Assembly: GCF_002269255.1 (NCBI RefSeq)
Contig: NZ_CP022826.1
Location: forward strand, 1 to 64,000
Reading direction: 5' to 3'
Origin: Klebsiella quasivariicola
GTDB taxonomy: Bacteria; Pseudomonadota; Gammaproteobacteria; Enterobacterales; Enterobacteriaceae
DNA length: 64,000 nucleotides
Shown one piece after another: positions 14,427-23,470 of the stretch. The number at the start of each line of letters is the position of its first letter. Position 1 is the stretch's first letter. The notes beneath the pieces are model-generated. The model ran no database searches. It saw nothing but the letters and a program-made list of their open reading frames with translations, and had not been told where the DNA came from. A program made the position numbers and the translations under genes.

Positions 14427-16514
14427 TTACATCTCGATCATCGGGAACAGATCGTCTTCCTGGTGGTAAAGCACGTCGTCCGTTTCCGTTCCATCAAGCC
14501 ATTCAGCGAACAGTTCAAACAGGCACACCGACATTTCCTCCGGTGAAATTGCGCCACACTGCAGCTCGTAGAAGACCTCAATTTTTTCCAGCAGGCTGTT
14601 GGCCGCTTTGTCGTAGCCGAACAGCTTGATCGGCGGGAATCGCATTGCATCCGGGTTGGTTTCCGCCAGTTCATCATCCTTGCGTTCCGGATAAATGCTG
14701 TACAGCGTTGCCGGCGATGGCGGCAATACCTCGATAAAGCGGTTTATCCGCATCGGCAGTTCGCTGGAAAACTTCTCATTGTCCGGAATGTAAAACGCGG
14801 CGCTGCGTACCAGGGCATCCTGGAAAGAAATTACCCCCTGACCTTCGGTCTGCTTACGTAGCTCACGAATGTTCACGCGGTCCTTTTCACGGATTTGGTA
14901 CAGATCCCCTTCCCGGACCGTTTTGGAAAACGTGCCGTGTTCGGCTTCCTGCCCGGAGAGCTCAGAATAATAATCCTGGCCGACGGTTTCGCGCAGTATT
15001 TCAAAGGTTTTCCGGTCTTCAATCGACTCAAAATATTTCACGCGGGTATTGGCGATCAGCGAATCCACCTCGCCGTTCGCGCCGCGGGCGAGCGACGGGT
15101 GATCCTGGGAGGAAAATACGCCCATTTTTTCCAGTGAACGCATCTGCGCACTCAGCGTATCCATACCGCTGGTGAAATACTGGCCCAGCTCGTCATAAAT
15201 CAGCCCGTATGGCGCCTGATTATTCAGCGCGTGAGTGAGCAGGACTTCCTCTTTTTTCCCTTCCAGCTGGTAGCCCAGGTCCTTACTGATGGTCATTCGC
15301 TGCAGCGTCACATATAAACGGCCAAGCGTGGCCGCTTCACCGCGTGACAGCTCCAGCGACGGGATCATGACGATGAGAATGCGGTCATTGTGGAAAATAT
15401 CGTCCATCCGGATATCGCCGCTGTCTTCCGGAAAAACATGGCCATAAGTTTCATTGAACAGGGAGAGCGTCTTCAGGAACTGACGGCTCATGTAGTTATG
15501 CTGTTCGAAGGCGCGGGCTTCCCACGTTTCCGGGTATTCCGCGTTGGCCAGCAGGAAGCCTGGTGTATTTTCCAGATAACTTTCCAGCGCGGCGTAACCC
15601 TCGCTGTGCCAGCCGTTTTTCTTTGCCTCCACGTACAGCGCAGCCATTGCCGGCAGCGACATGTTTTTCTGAATAGTGCGCTGTGACAAAAGCAGTTCGC
15701 CGCGGGCGCGCTTATAACACAGGGCATTGATCAGCGCCGACATCATGGCTTTTGCCGTATCCTGCCACTGTGCCGAATCCCCGCCCACCTGGGGGAGCAT
15801 GGATTCCATCAACTGGATGATGAAGGTCGGCGGGGCAACGCTGAAGAGGTTGACTGAGTTGGATTGCGCGGGGATGCTTTCCTGCTTCACCAGGTTCACG
15901 AACCTGTCAATACTGCCGGTCAGCAGGTTGAGAACGTAATAATCATCCTCACGGCCGAAACGGCGCGCCAGCGACCAGGTGGCGAAGGCCAGCTTGTTAT
16001 CTGCTTTACCGTCTGAGAGGCAGTAGCCACGGCACCACAGCAGGAAGTTAACGATAAACCCATAGAAGGTTTCGGTTTTACCCGACCCGGTGGTACCAAA
16101 AAATACCATGTGGCGCAGCAGGTCCGTCATGTTCAGCCACAGCTCGCGGCCGAACAGGCGTCCCCGCTCATACCCGACATATAAAATTCCCTTCGCTTTC
16201 TTTCGCTCCCGGACCTTATGCGGGATGCGAATGGGCCCCAGACGGTATTCCGCCTGGGTTTCCGTGGTCAGGGTGTCGTCGAACATTTCGCAGTCTTTCG
16301 GCATTCGCAGCGGTGGCCGGAATTTACGATCCGTGAATGCCACCATCAGCGGCGGAAGGATGAGGATGCTCAGCAGCATGGTAAAGGGGAGAAACAGACC
16401 CAGCACGGTCAGTATGGCCAGCAGGCCAAACTGTACGTTCGGAGTGAGGAACCACTCCATGAACGAACCATCTGGGCGGAGGACTTTTTTACTGTCTACA
16501 GATTCCTGTTGCAT
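14427..16514 (-). CDS. trbC: Type IV coupling protein TrbC (DotL/IcmO-like)
   Basis: The 695-residue protein has an N-terminal membrane segment (about residues 28-62), a Walker A motif GTTGSGKT at 140-147 and a Walker B-like stretch GLIYDELGQYF. It is the IncI/IncL-M counterpart of the Legionella coupling ATPase DotL. It should bring the relaxosome to the transfer channel and drive DNA export. It is shorter than IncI1 TrbC (about 760 residues) as I recall. It is last in the leftward operon trbN-trbA-trbB-trbC, with the start 12 bp after the trbB stop. Confidence 0.88.
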   Translation of the reverse strand: MQQESVDSKKVLRPDGSFMEWFLTPNVQFGLLAILTVLGLFLPFTMLLSILILPPLMVAFTDRKFRPPLRMPKDCEMFDDTLTTETQAEYRLGPIRIPHKVRERKKAKGILYVGYERGRLFGRELWLNMTDLLRHMVFFGTTGSGKTETFYGFIVNFLLWCRGYCLSDGKADNKLAFATWSLARRFGREDDYYVLNLLTGSIDRFVNLVKQESIPAQSNSVNLFSVAPPTFIIQLMESMLPQVGGDSAQWQDTAKAMMSALINALCYKRARGELLLSQRTIQKNMSLPAMAALYVEAKKNGWHSEGYAALESYLENTPGFLLANAEYPETWEARAFEQHNYMSRQFLKTLSLFNETYGHVFPEDSGDIRMDDIFHNDRILIVMIPSLELSRGEAATLGRLYVTLQRMTISKDLGYQLEGKKEEVLLTHALNNQAPYGLIYDELGQYFTSGMDTLSAQMRSLEKMGVFSSQDHPSLARGANGEVDSLIANTRVKYFESIEDRKTFEILRETVGQDYYSELSGQEAEHGTFSKTVREGDLYQIREKDRVNIRELRKQTEGQGVISFQDALVRSAAFYIPDNEKFSSELPMRINRFIEVLPPSPATLYSIYPERKDDELAETNPDAMRFPPIKLFGYDKAANSLLEKIEVFYELQCGAISPEEMSVCLFELFAEWLDGTETDDVLYHQEDDLFPMIEM

Positions 16515-16526
16515 AGCGGCTCCGGG

Positions 16527-17477
16527 TTATTCTCCTATTGCCTGCTGCAGGCGGGCATCGTCTTTGACGACGGAAACCGGGATCACATCACCCGAATCGG
16601 CAACGATGGACGGGGTACCGATAAACCCGAATTTCGCAAATGCCATATTGTTCGCGTCAACCAGGCGGGCGCCGGTGGTATCCGGGGCTGTTTTCGGATC
16701 GTCAATTTTCGGGTTCATGGTGGTGTATCCCATGTTAATCGTGTCTTCCCAGCTTTTCAGTCGGGTATCTTTCCCGGTATCGAGTACAGGAGCGGCGCGG
16801 ACCATCGAGCGCAGGTCGCCATAAACGGACACGGGGAAAATCTCGACGTTATAGCGTTTGCTCAGTTCCTGCAGTCGGGGTTCCAGCGCGCGGCAGTGCG
16901 GGCACATCGGATCGGAAAACACATACAGGGTGTGTTTATGCCCGGTTGAAAGCGAGATTGTAAAGCGTCCGCTGGTGACGGCATCTTTCAGTGACAGCAA
17001 GTCGTTATCAGCCAGTTTTTTAGGGGCTTCAGGTGCTGCCTGAACCTGCAGCTGCTCCGGCGCAGTGGCAGGCTGCTGCAGACCCGGCGCGGGAGCATAC
17101 GAGTTTGCCTGCAGTGGCTGTGCCGGCTGATGCATATTCATCAACGCGCCGTTGATGGAGACGATAAAGCCCAGCGCGGCGACTGGCCAGAAGATAAAGT
17201 TAGACAGCCGGCGCACGGCATTGAGTCCGCGCTGCTGTTTCAGCTTTTTACGGATATTGTTCAGCGCCTCGATGGCCTGATATTCGTTTTCAAAGCGGAA
17301 CAGCTGCACCGCTTCACCAGAAAACGTATTGTGCGTCAGGATGTGGCCGCTGCCGGCATCATGGCCAAGTCCAAAATGACAGGCTGACAGGGGGAAGGAG
17401 TGCAGGGCTTGTTCCTGGTAGTTTCCGTCAGCGGAAAGATAAAGTGTGTTGCGATCGGTTTTTACGGTGAGTTTCAT
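16527..17477 (-). CDS. trbB: Thioredoxin-fold disulfide isomerase TrbB
   Basis: The 316-residue protein has a transmembrane segment near residues 115-132 (FIFWPVAALGFIVSINGAL), a Pro/Gln-rich linker, then a DsbC/DsbG-like domain with the active-site motif FSDPMCPHCRALE (CPHC). It should be a periplasmic, membrane-anchored thiol isomerase that helps fold transfer proteins. I chose the ATG at 17477 because GAGGAAG lies just before it. An in-frame ATG 69 bases further upstream would overlap trbA. Confidence 0.88.
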   Translation of the reverse strand: MKLTVKTDRNTLYLSADGNYQEQALHSFPLSACHFGLGHDAGSGHILTHNTFSGEAVQLFRFENEYQAIEALNNIRKKLKQQRGLNAVRRLSNFIFWPVAALGFIVSINGALMNMHQPAQPLQANSYAPAPGLQQPATAPEQLQVQAAPEAPKKLADNDLLSLKDAVTSGRFTISLSTGHKHTLYVFSDPMCPHCRALEPRLQELSKRYNVEIFPVSVYGDLRSMVRAAPVLDTGKDTRLKSWEDTINMGYTTMNPKIDDPKTAPDTTGARLVDANNMAFAKFGFIGTPSIVADSGDVIPVSVVKDDARLQQAIGE

Positions 17478-17487
17478 ACTTCCTCGC

Positions 17488-18795
17488 TTAGAGTTCCAGG
17501 TGATCGGGTCGGGTTGCCGGCTGAGGTTTAGCCGGCGTCGGTTCATCGTCTGTCAGTCGCAGACTGTTGTTCGGGGTGTCGTGCGGAGCTGCAGGCGGCG
17601 TAGCCGGCTCGTCTTCCGCTTCAGCGTCAGATTCAAATGCAAATGGCGGTATAACGTCTTCCTGCCAGTGAGCGACCGGAATGGCGGGATCGCGGCGGTC
17701 AATATGGCGGTAATGGAGCAGATCCAGCTCAAGGCCCAGCACGGCCGCCCGCACGGTCGGCGGGAATTTCGCCGCCTTTTCTTCATCGAGCGTCAGCCGG
17801 TAACTTTCGCACTGACTCCAGGCAATAACACCACCTCCCTCAATGAAGAACTTCCCGCGGCCGGCGCTTGAAAGTGCATACCATAACGTGCGGTCCACAC
17901 CTTTAAGCCACCGGAAATTAGCGGATGGCAGCTGCAGGTCATCATCGAACAGCGCGTAGAGTAGCGAACGGGAGCTGCGGCGCCCCTTTGCAAATTCTCG
18001 GAACGCTTCACACTGGCTGGCGACGGTCCAGAACCCGGCGGCCAGCGAATAATCAGGGAAACCGTCTTTAGTCCGCAGGCAGGAACGGTTGAGATCGTCG
18101 AGAATGGATTTAGCCGTTGGCCGGTCGCCCATAAACCGCAGATGTACAAACGAGGCTGCGAGCGCTTTTTCCCAGGGCGCCAGGGAAAGGGCCGCCCCTT
18201 CGGGGGCCAAGTTTACCTGTGACAGGAAGACTTTATGTGCGGCTTTTTTACGGAGGCGGCGCTTAGCGGTATCAATCAGGTTATGTTCCTGGGCAAACTC
18301 AACGGGTGACTGCGCGCTGCGTGCTTCTTCCGGATCTTCATTCAGCAGCAGCTGATCGAGGTGGCCAAACCGGGCGAGGATATGAGCTATCCCCGGATAG
18401 TTTTTTACCATCACCCAGGGAAGGTTCCGGATGGTCAGTTTACGGGTCAGACGGTAGTAAGGATTGCGCGAGATAACCCAGACGAACAACCCGATGATTA
18501 AAATGAACAGGGGAAAGAGCACGCTGGCCGTGTCGTTCATCACGCTGATAAAGTCCCACAGCGAAACCTGGTGGTTATACCGCGCCGCCGACAGCAGCAT
18601 GTCCCGGCGCTCGGCCGCATTACCCGGTGTAATGGCGTCCGGCAGTACACCGTAGATCCAGTAAAGCAGGCGACAGACTCCGTAAATCACATAATCACGA
18701 AAGCCAAACCACATCACTGTGATCATGATGAGAAGGGCCCCGATAATCATCAGGCCATCATCCCCTCCCCCTTTCCGTTGTGGCTGGTTTTGCAT
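17488..18795 (-). CDS. trbA: Transfer protein TrbA (DotM/IcmP-like)
   Basis: The 435-residue inner-membrane protein has hydrophobic segments near residues 16-40 and 94-112 and a long cytoplasmic domain. It resembles IncI1 TrbA and Legionella DotM, a partner of the coupling ATPase. The C-terminus is Pro/Glu/Asp-rich. The start overlaps the trbN stop by one base (TGATG), a sign of translational coupling. Confidence 0.82.
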   Translation of the reverse strand: MQNQPQRKGGGDDGLMIIGALLIMITVMWFGFRDYVIYGVCRLLYWIYGVLPDAITPGNAAERRDMLLSAARYNHQVSLWDFISVMNDTASVLFPLFILIIGLFVWVISRNPYYRLTRKLTIRNLPWVMVKNYPGIAHILARFGHLDQLLLNEDPEEARSAQSPVEFAQEHNLIDTAKRRLRKKAAHKVFLSQVNLAPEGAALSLAPWEKALAASFVHLRFMGDRPTAKSILDDLNRSCLRTKDGFPDYSLAAGFWTVASQCEAFREFAKGRRSSRSLLYALFDDDLQLPSANFRWLKGVDRTLWYALSSAGRGKFFIEGGGVIAWSQCESYRLTLDEEKAAKFPPTVRAAVLGLELDLLHYRHIDRRDPAIPVAHWQEDVIPPFAFESDAEAEDEPATPPAAPHDTPNNSLRLTDDEPTPAKPQPATRPDHLEL

Positions 18796-19190
18796 CAGAA
18801 CCTCAGAGAATTTTGGTAAACCTTCCCGATATACCAGGCCTTACGCGCCGGCGTGTTGGAGTGATAGCGGCCGACACCCTGCCAGAAATCCCCCCCTTCG
18901 AGAATGATGTTGTATTTGAGGATGTAGGCACTGGCCATTGCAGAGGCGCAGAAGTCATGCTGCAGCTGCTCCGCTTTTACTCCAAAATCGGACGCCAGCT
19001 TATTCGCCCAGATGGTGTTTATCTGGAATGCGCCGTAATCGTAAGTGCCGTTTTTGTTTTTATTTTTCATTCCCGGTTTTCCGCCTTCAGTCAGCCACAA
19101 GGCGAGGAATCCACGGAGAGGAATGTGATAAATCTGTGCTGCTTCAACCATGCAGGTTGGCAGCGGGATTGAGGGCGGGGCATCAACCAT
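18795..19190 (-). CDS. trbN: Lytic transglycosylase TrbN
   Basis: The 131-residue protein is of the SLT/VirB1 type. The catalytic glutamate is expected in LWLTEGGKPG, followed by the YDYGAFQINTIW motif and the HSNTPARKAWYIGKVY end. It would cut peptidoglycan to let the transfer channel assemble. No clear signal peptide is seen. It is first in the trbN-trbA-trbB-trbC operon, and a ribosome-binding site GGAG precedes the ATG. Confidence 0.85.
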   Translation of the reverse strand: MVDAPPSIPLPTCMVEAAQIYHIPLRGFLALWLTEGGKPGMKNKNKNGTYDYGAFQINTIWANKLASDFGVKAEQLQHDFCASAMASAYILKYNIILEGGDFWQGVGRYHSNTPARKAWYIGKVYQNSLRF

Positions 19191-19294
19191 AACAATCTCC
19201 TAATGATTTCTATTTCGAGTAAAAAATATACCATCAAAAGGAGATTTTTTTAAATCATTTTGGTGCGGATAATTGAGAGGCTGTCAAAGGGATT

Positions 19295-19645
19295 TTATTT
19301 GCCTTCGACAGAGACAATATTGCCCTCGTTCACATTTTCCCATGTCGGGATTTCGCCACTCAGCGTGCAGCGGAGTGTTTCTTTTCCGACGGTAAGTGGT
19401 GCGCCACTGCTGTAGTAATGACTTTCATACAGGCAAGAGGTTTTCTTTTGTTCCGGGGTCAGTGTAATACCGGCATCCTGATCCTTTGCCAGCAGTTGTA
19501 CAAGATGTTGGTTTGTCTGTACCTGCTCACCCAGAATGCTGCTCAGTAAAGAATCGGTTTTCGGCGCGGATACGCTCTGAGCAAAGGCACTGCAACTGAT
19601 TACGGATGCAGCCAGAATAAGAGCAATCTTCGTGGTGAATTTCAT
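19295..19645 (-). CDS. Small exported protein of unknown function
   Basis: The 116-residue protein starts MKFTTKIALILAASVISCSA, a signal peptide with likely cleavage after AFA. The ATG at 19645 has GGAGAAAG before it. A frame 45 bases longer exists but would spoil the signal peptide. Two cysteines remain in the mature part (SCLYESHYY and LRCTLSG). I do not recognise a family. It stands alone between trbN and a protease gene, both with separate promoters. Confidence 0.6.
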   Translation of the reverse strand: MKFTTKIALILAASVISCSAFAQSVSAPKTDSLLSSILGEQVQTNQHLVQLLAKDQDAGITLTPEQKKTSCLYESHYYSSGAPLTVGKETLRCTLSGEIPTWENVNEGNIVSVEGK

Positions 19646-19757
19646 TTCACTTTCTCCATTAAAAAAATCGGCAATCATTTTCTGTATCATTTAAATTAGG
19701 TCTGAAAACCGGCCTGAGTGTCAAGCCGATTCTGTTTAAAAATTAACAGGGGATAAA

Positions 19758-20411
19758 ATGATTCAGTCACGTAATAAATATCTGCAGTTTATGCTGGTTC
19801 TGCTGGCAGCCTGGGCCATAGCCTGGGGGGCCATGTTTGTCATGGGGCAGGCTGTTCTGCTCTATGGGCTGGGGAAAAATACGCTGTTCTTCAGTCATGG
19901 TGCTGTACTGGTGTACCTGCTGTGTGTTTTCCTGGTATACCGCCGCTGGGTTGCTCCGCTACCGGTCGTTGGCCAGCTGAGCAACGTTGGCGCACTGTGG
20001 CTGGTTGGCGCGATGGCCGTGGTGTATGTCGGTGAATTTCTGCTGGGTAAAGTGCTGGACCTGCCCGCTGAGCCATTTATGACGAAACTTTTTGCCGATA
20101 AGTCCATACCCGATGTGATCCTGACGTTGCTGGCCGTCTTTATCCTTGCCCCGCTGAATGAGGAAATCCTGTTCCGTGGTGTCATGCTGAACGTCTTCCG
20201 TTCGAGGTACAACTGGACGATGTGGCTGGGCGCGCTGATAACGTCTTTGCTGTTTGCCGCCGTGCATATGCAGTATCAGAACCTGCTGACCCTGGCAGAA
20301 ATGTTCCTGGTGGGGCTGATTACATCAGCTGCCCGGATCAGAAGTGGCGGCCTGCTGCTGCCGGTATTGCTGCATATGGAAGCTACCGCGCTGGGTTTAC
20401 TGTTGGGCTGA
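19758..20411 (+). CDS. CPBP-family intramembrane metalloprotease (CAAX/Abi type)
   Basis: The 217-residue protein has about six hydrophobic segments. The family motifs are present: NEEILFRG (the EExxxR motif) near residue 134-141 and SLLFAAVHMQYQN (FxxxH) near 160-172. Bacterial members process membrane substrates and some give self-immunity to bacteriocins. The substrate here is unknown. AACAGGGGAT precedes the start. It is monocistronic. Confidence 0.85.
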   Translation: MIQSRNKYLQFMLVLLAAWAIAWGAMFVMGQAVLLYGLGKNTLFFSHGAVLVYLLCVFLVYRRWVAPLPVVGQLSNVGALWLVGAMAVVYVGEFLLGKVLDLPAEPFMTKLFADKSIPDVILTLLAVFILAPLNEEILFRGVMLNVFRSRYNWTMWLGALITSLLFAAVHMQYQNLLTLAEMFLVGLITSAARIRSGGLLLPVLLHMEATALGLLLG

Positions 20412-20468
20412 AAGTTATATTTTTATTAAACATTGTGCGTTAAAGGCTGGTATGTTTTTTTAGTGAAT

Positions 20469-20484
20469 GTTATATTTAAATATA
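20469..20484. promoter_or_regulatory. Palindromic operator candidate before pemI
   Basis: The sequence TTATATTTAAATATAA is a 16-base perfect palindrome overlapping the presumed promoter 19 bases before the pemI start. PemI/PemK complexes repress their own promoter through palindromes of this sort. Confidence 0.5.
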
Positions 20485-20502
20485 ACTTTTATGGAGGGAA
20501 AA

Positions 20503-20760
20503 ATGCATACCACTCGACTGAAGAAGGTTGGCGGCTCAGTCATGCTGACCGTCCCACCGGCACTGCTGAATGCGCTGTCGCTGGGTACAGATAATGAAGT
20601 TGGCATGGTCATTGATAATGGCCGGCTGATTGTGGAGCCGCACAGACGCCCGCAGTATTCACTGGCTGAGCTGTTGGCACAGTGCGATCCGAACGCTGAA
20701 ATCTCGGCAGAAGAACGTGAATGGCTGGATGCGCCGGCGGCTGGTCAGGAGGAAATCTGA
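20503..20760 (+). CDS. pemI: Antitoxin PemI (MazE/AbrB-type)
   Basis: The 85-residue protein has an N-terminal SpoVT/AbrB-like swapped-hairpin domain (RLKKVGGSVMLTVPPALLNA) and an acidic C-terminal tail that neutralises the toxin. I chose the ATG at 20503, preceded by GGAGGG. The operon pemI-pemK is autoregulated in this family, and the AT-rich inverted repeat TTATATTTAAATATAA at 20469-20484 is a good operator candidate. Confidence 0.88.
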   Translation: MHTTRLKKVGGSVMLTVPPALLNALSLGTDNEVGMVIDNGRLIVEPHRRPQYSLAELLAQCDPNAEISAEEREWLDAPAAGQEEI

Positions 20761-20761
20761 C

Positions 20762-21094
20762 ATGGAAAGAGGGGAAATCTGGCTTGTCTCGCTTGACCCT
20801 ACCGCAGGTCATGAGCAGCAGGGAACGCGGCCGGTACTGATTGTCACGCCGGCTGCTTTTAACCGCGTGACCCGCCTGCCTGTTGTTGTGCCCGTGACCA
20901 GCGGAGGTAATTTTGCCCGCACAGCAGGCTTTGCTGTGTCGCTTGACGGCGCCGGCATACGTACCACCGGCGTTGTGCGTTGCGATCAACCCCGGACGAT
21001 CGATATGAAAGCCCGCGGCGGCAAACGACTCGAACGGGTGCCAGAGACTATCATGGACGACGTTCTTGGCTGTCTGGCCACCATCCTGACCTGA
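20762..21094 (+). CDS. pemK: Toxin PemK, mRNA interferase (MazF family)
   Basis: The 110-residue toxin starts MERGEIWLVSLDPTAGHEQ and contains GTRPVLIVTP, VPVTSGG and CDQPRTIDMKARGG, the conserved blocks of PemK/MazF endoribonucleases that cut mRNA in cells that lose the plasmid. The start at 20762 is one base after the pemI stop, with GGAGG inside the pemI end. An alternative frame start further upstream lies inside pemI and is rejected. Confidence 0.9.
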   Translation: MERGEIWLVSLDPTAGHEQQGTRPVLIVTPAAFNRVTRLPVVVPVTSGGNFARTAGFAVSLDGAGIRTTGVVRCDQPRTIDMKARGGKRLERVPETIMDDVLGCLATILT

Positions 21095-21125
21095 CCCCAG
21101 CGTGCCGGCATGAAATATGCCGGCA

Positions 21126-21169
21126 TTGCCTGTTTCCTGAAGCCTGCAATATACTGTATGTATAAACAG
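21126..21169 (+). promoter_or_regulatory. SOS promoter and LexA box of umuDC
   Basis: CTGTATGTATAAACAG (21154-21169) fits the LexA consensus CTGT-N8-ACAG. It overlaps a promoter with TTGCCT (21126-21131), an 18-base spacer and TATACT (21150-21155). The umuD start is 18 bases past the box. Expression should be induced by DNA damage. Confidence 0.88.
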
Positions 21170-21186
21170 TTGTTGGAGGCTAAATT

Positions 21187-21621
21187 ATGGCGCTGGATCT
21201 CGTTTATCCCCGGCCTTCAGTGGAAGGTGACGCACTCCCTTTTTTTGCCGAGCCCGTTGCGGCCGGCTTTCCCAGCCCGGCCGCAGGCTATGAGGCCAAT
21301 GAACTTAACCTGCATGATTACTGCGTGCGGCGTCCGGCCGCAACGTACTTCTTGCGTGTGTCCGGCGATTCTATGCGTGATGCCCGCATTCATGATGGCG
21401 ATGTGCTGGTCGTCGATCGGGCAGAAGAGCCCCGGCACGGCAGCATCGTGATTGCCAGCATCGATAATGAATTTACGGTCAAGCAGCTGCAGCTCCGCCC
21501 TTACCCCTGCCTGATGCCGCTGAATCCGGCTTTTCCGCCAATCAGGTTTGATCCAGAGGCGCTGCAGATATGGGGTGTGGTTACGTTCACTGTCATGAGA
21601 CACCGCCCGTGTACGCCTTAA
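21187..21621 (+). CDS. umuD: UmuD/MucA-type polymerase V subunit precursor
   Basis: The 144-residue protein is a LexA-like self-cleaving serine peptidase. The cleavage site is Ala33-Gly34 (SPAAGYEAN), the nucleophile Ser62 lies in VSGDSMRD and the base Lys99 in FTVKQL. RecA-stimulated cleavage gives UmuD', which joins UmuC to form the error-prone polymerase. IncL/M plasmids usually call the pair mucAB. The GTG start of umuC overlaps its end. Confidence 0.9.
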   Translation: MALDLVYPRPSVEGDALPFFAEPVAAGFPSPAAGYEANELNLHDYCVRRPAATYFLRVSGDSMRDARIHDGDVLVVDRAEEPRHGSIVIASIDNEFTVKQLQLRPYPCLMPLNPAFPPIRFDPEALQIWGVVTFTVMRHRPCTP

Positions 21622-22873
21622 TCGATGTCAATTCGATGTACTGCAGCTGCGAAGAAGCGTTCCGCCCTGATTTACGAGGTCGCCCTGTGGTCGTTCTCAG
21701 CAACAACGACGGGGCGCTTGTTGCGGTCAATCGCGCGGCGAAAGCGCTTGGCGTGCGCCGCGGGGAGCCCTATTTCCGCTGCCGCCGCCTGCTGGAACAG
21801 CATAACGTTGCCGTATTCAATTCCAACTACACCCTTTACGCCTCATTCTCCGCCAGATTTGCAACCGTGGTGGAGAGTCTGGCGCCGCGGACATTTGTTT
21901 ACTCAATTGATGAGCTCTTTGCGGATGCCTCTCATATGGAGGGAGTGATGACGCCGCAGGCGTTTGGCCAGCTTTTGCGGGCTGAAGTGCTGCGCCAGAC
22001 AACGCTCACCTGTGGAGTCGGCGTCGCGCCAACGAAGACGCTGGCCAAGCTGTGCAACCATGCCGCAAAGACGTGGCCTGCTACCGGGGGGTTGTGGCGC
22101 TCAGTGATCCTGTAAGACTGAAAAAGCTGATGAGCCTGGTGGCGGCCGGCGATGTGTGGGGCGTTGGCCATCGTACCGAAAAAGGGCTGGCGGCAATGGG
22201 GATCAAAACGGCGCTGGCGCTCGCAGAGATGGATATCCGTCTTGCACGCCGGCTGTACGGTGTGACGCTGGAAAGGACCATTCGTGAGCTGCGTGGCGAG
22301 GCCTGCTTTGCCCTGGAGGAAGGAACCGGCGCGAAACAGCAGCTTGTTGTATCCCGTTCGTTTGGAGCACGGGTCACGCAACTGGCGCAGATGCAGCAGG
22401 CGGTGACTAAATATGCCACACGGGCAGGGGAAAAGTTGCGCCAGGAAAACCGCCTGGCGAAGGTGGTAACGGTCTTTATCCGCAGCAGTGCTTATGACGC
22501 CGGCGGTGTGCCCTACAGTAACCAGGCTACGGAAGTGCTTCCCGTGCCAAGCCAGGATACCCGCGACATCATCGCCGCGGCGCAGCTGGGACTGTCGCGT
22601 ATCTGGCGTGAGGGCGTGCGGTATGCAAAAGCCGGCGTGATGCTCAGCGATCTGCAGGGATATGAAACCCAGCTGGATCTGTTTTCGCCGGCTGCTGTGC
22701 GGCCGGGCAGCGAAAAACTGATGGCCACCATCGACAAAATAAACAGGGAAGGAAGGTCAAGGATCTTCTTCGCCGGAGAAGGTATTGATCCGGAATATGC
22801 CATGCGCCGTGAAATGTTGTCCCCGGCCTACACCACGCAGTGGAAGGATATTCCCGCGGCGTTTATGCGATAA
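21609..22873 (+). pseudogene. umuC: UmuC/MucB translesion polymerase, frameshifted
   Basis: The first part (GTG 21609 to about 22091) carries the Y-family start YALIDVNSMYCSCEEAFRPD and the catalytic SIDELF. The second part continues in another frame from VVALSDPVRLKKL to the stop at 22873. The break is in a run of six G (22086-22091). Seven would restore KTWPATGG-VVALSDP. As written, translation stops at 22115, leaving about 168 residues without the little-finger domain. Polymerase V from this plasmid would be inactive unless the run was miscalled. Confidence 0.85.
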
Positions 22874-22995
22874 CAGCGATGTGCAGCCGCTCTTGACGGC
22901 GGCTTGTTTTCCCTGGTGTCGGGAACATTAAAACCTCTCCTTACTGCCCGCGTGATAGGGTTGTATTTCCGGCTAATTCCAGATAGTCCCGGCCC

Positions 22996-23205
22996 TTATC
23001 GTGGTGCATAGCCCTCTTCAGCCAGTGCTTTCATGATCTGGTTGATTCCATCCATCATCAGATATGCCTCAATATCTGACGTCGCCAGGCCGCGGCAGTC
23101 ACTGAATCCCAGACGCTTAACCAGTTGCGCCAGAGCCTGCGCTTCTCTGTGTGTCAGTTGTATATTCACTTCAACGGGTTTTTCGTGGCGAATTTCATCT
23201 TTCAT
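22996..23205 (-). CDS. Small protein of unknown function
   Basis: The 69-residue protein (MKDEIRHEKPVEVNIQLTHR...) is mostly helical and soluble. The ATG at 23205 is preceded by GGACTC and lies 2 bp after the stop of the upstream membrane protein gene, so the two form an operon. No family is recognised. Confidence 0.55.
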   Translation of the reverse strand: MKDEIRHEKPVEVNIQLTHREAQALAQLVKRLGFSDCRGLATSDIEAYLMMDGINQIMKALAEEGYAPR

Positions 23206-23207
23206 GG

Positions 23208-23426
23208 TCAGAGTCCTTTTTTGATGTTTCGTGAAATGTACCAGGCTTCTTTTGCCTGAGCTACAGCCCAGATCCAGACGAGAGTTGACACAATGCACAG
23301 CCCCGTCATGTTCCAGAAATGACCTGTCGTATATTCATGGCTATGAAGCAGGAGGCCGGCGCCGGCCGCCAGGCTCATGACCAGGAAAAGGACGGCTGCG
23401 CCGGCGTGATAAATGATGCTGAACAT
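23208..23426 (-). CDS. Small membrane protein of unknown function
   Basis: The 72-residue protein has two hydrophobic segments (about residues 6-28 and 38-58) with a short polar loop (HSHEYTTGHFWNM) and a basic tail. GGGGG precedes the start. It is likely an inner-membrane protein, co-transcribed with the gene that follows leftward. Confidence 0.6.
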   Translation of the reverse strand: MFSIIYHAGAAVLFLVMSLAAGAGLLLHSHEYTTGHFWNMTGLCIVSTLVWIWAVAQAKEAWYISRNIKKGL

Positions 23427-23470
23427 GTAAAACCCCCTTCTGGCGACGGTAGCGCCAGTCTCTGTCTGTA

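Noticed and set aside
16090..16949. Rightward frames opposite trbC and trbB
   Set aside because: They are shadows of the leftward genes, which have clear motifs (Walker A, CPHC).
21110..21451. A 113-codon frame overlapping umuD
   Set aside because: It starts before the LexA box and is out of frame with the UmuD motifs, so it is a shadow.
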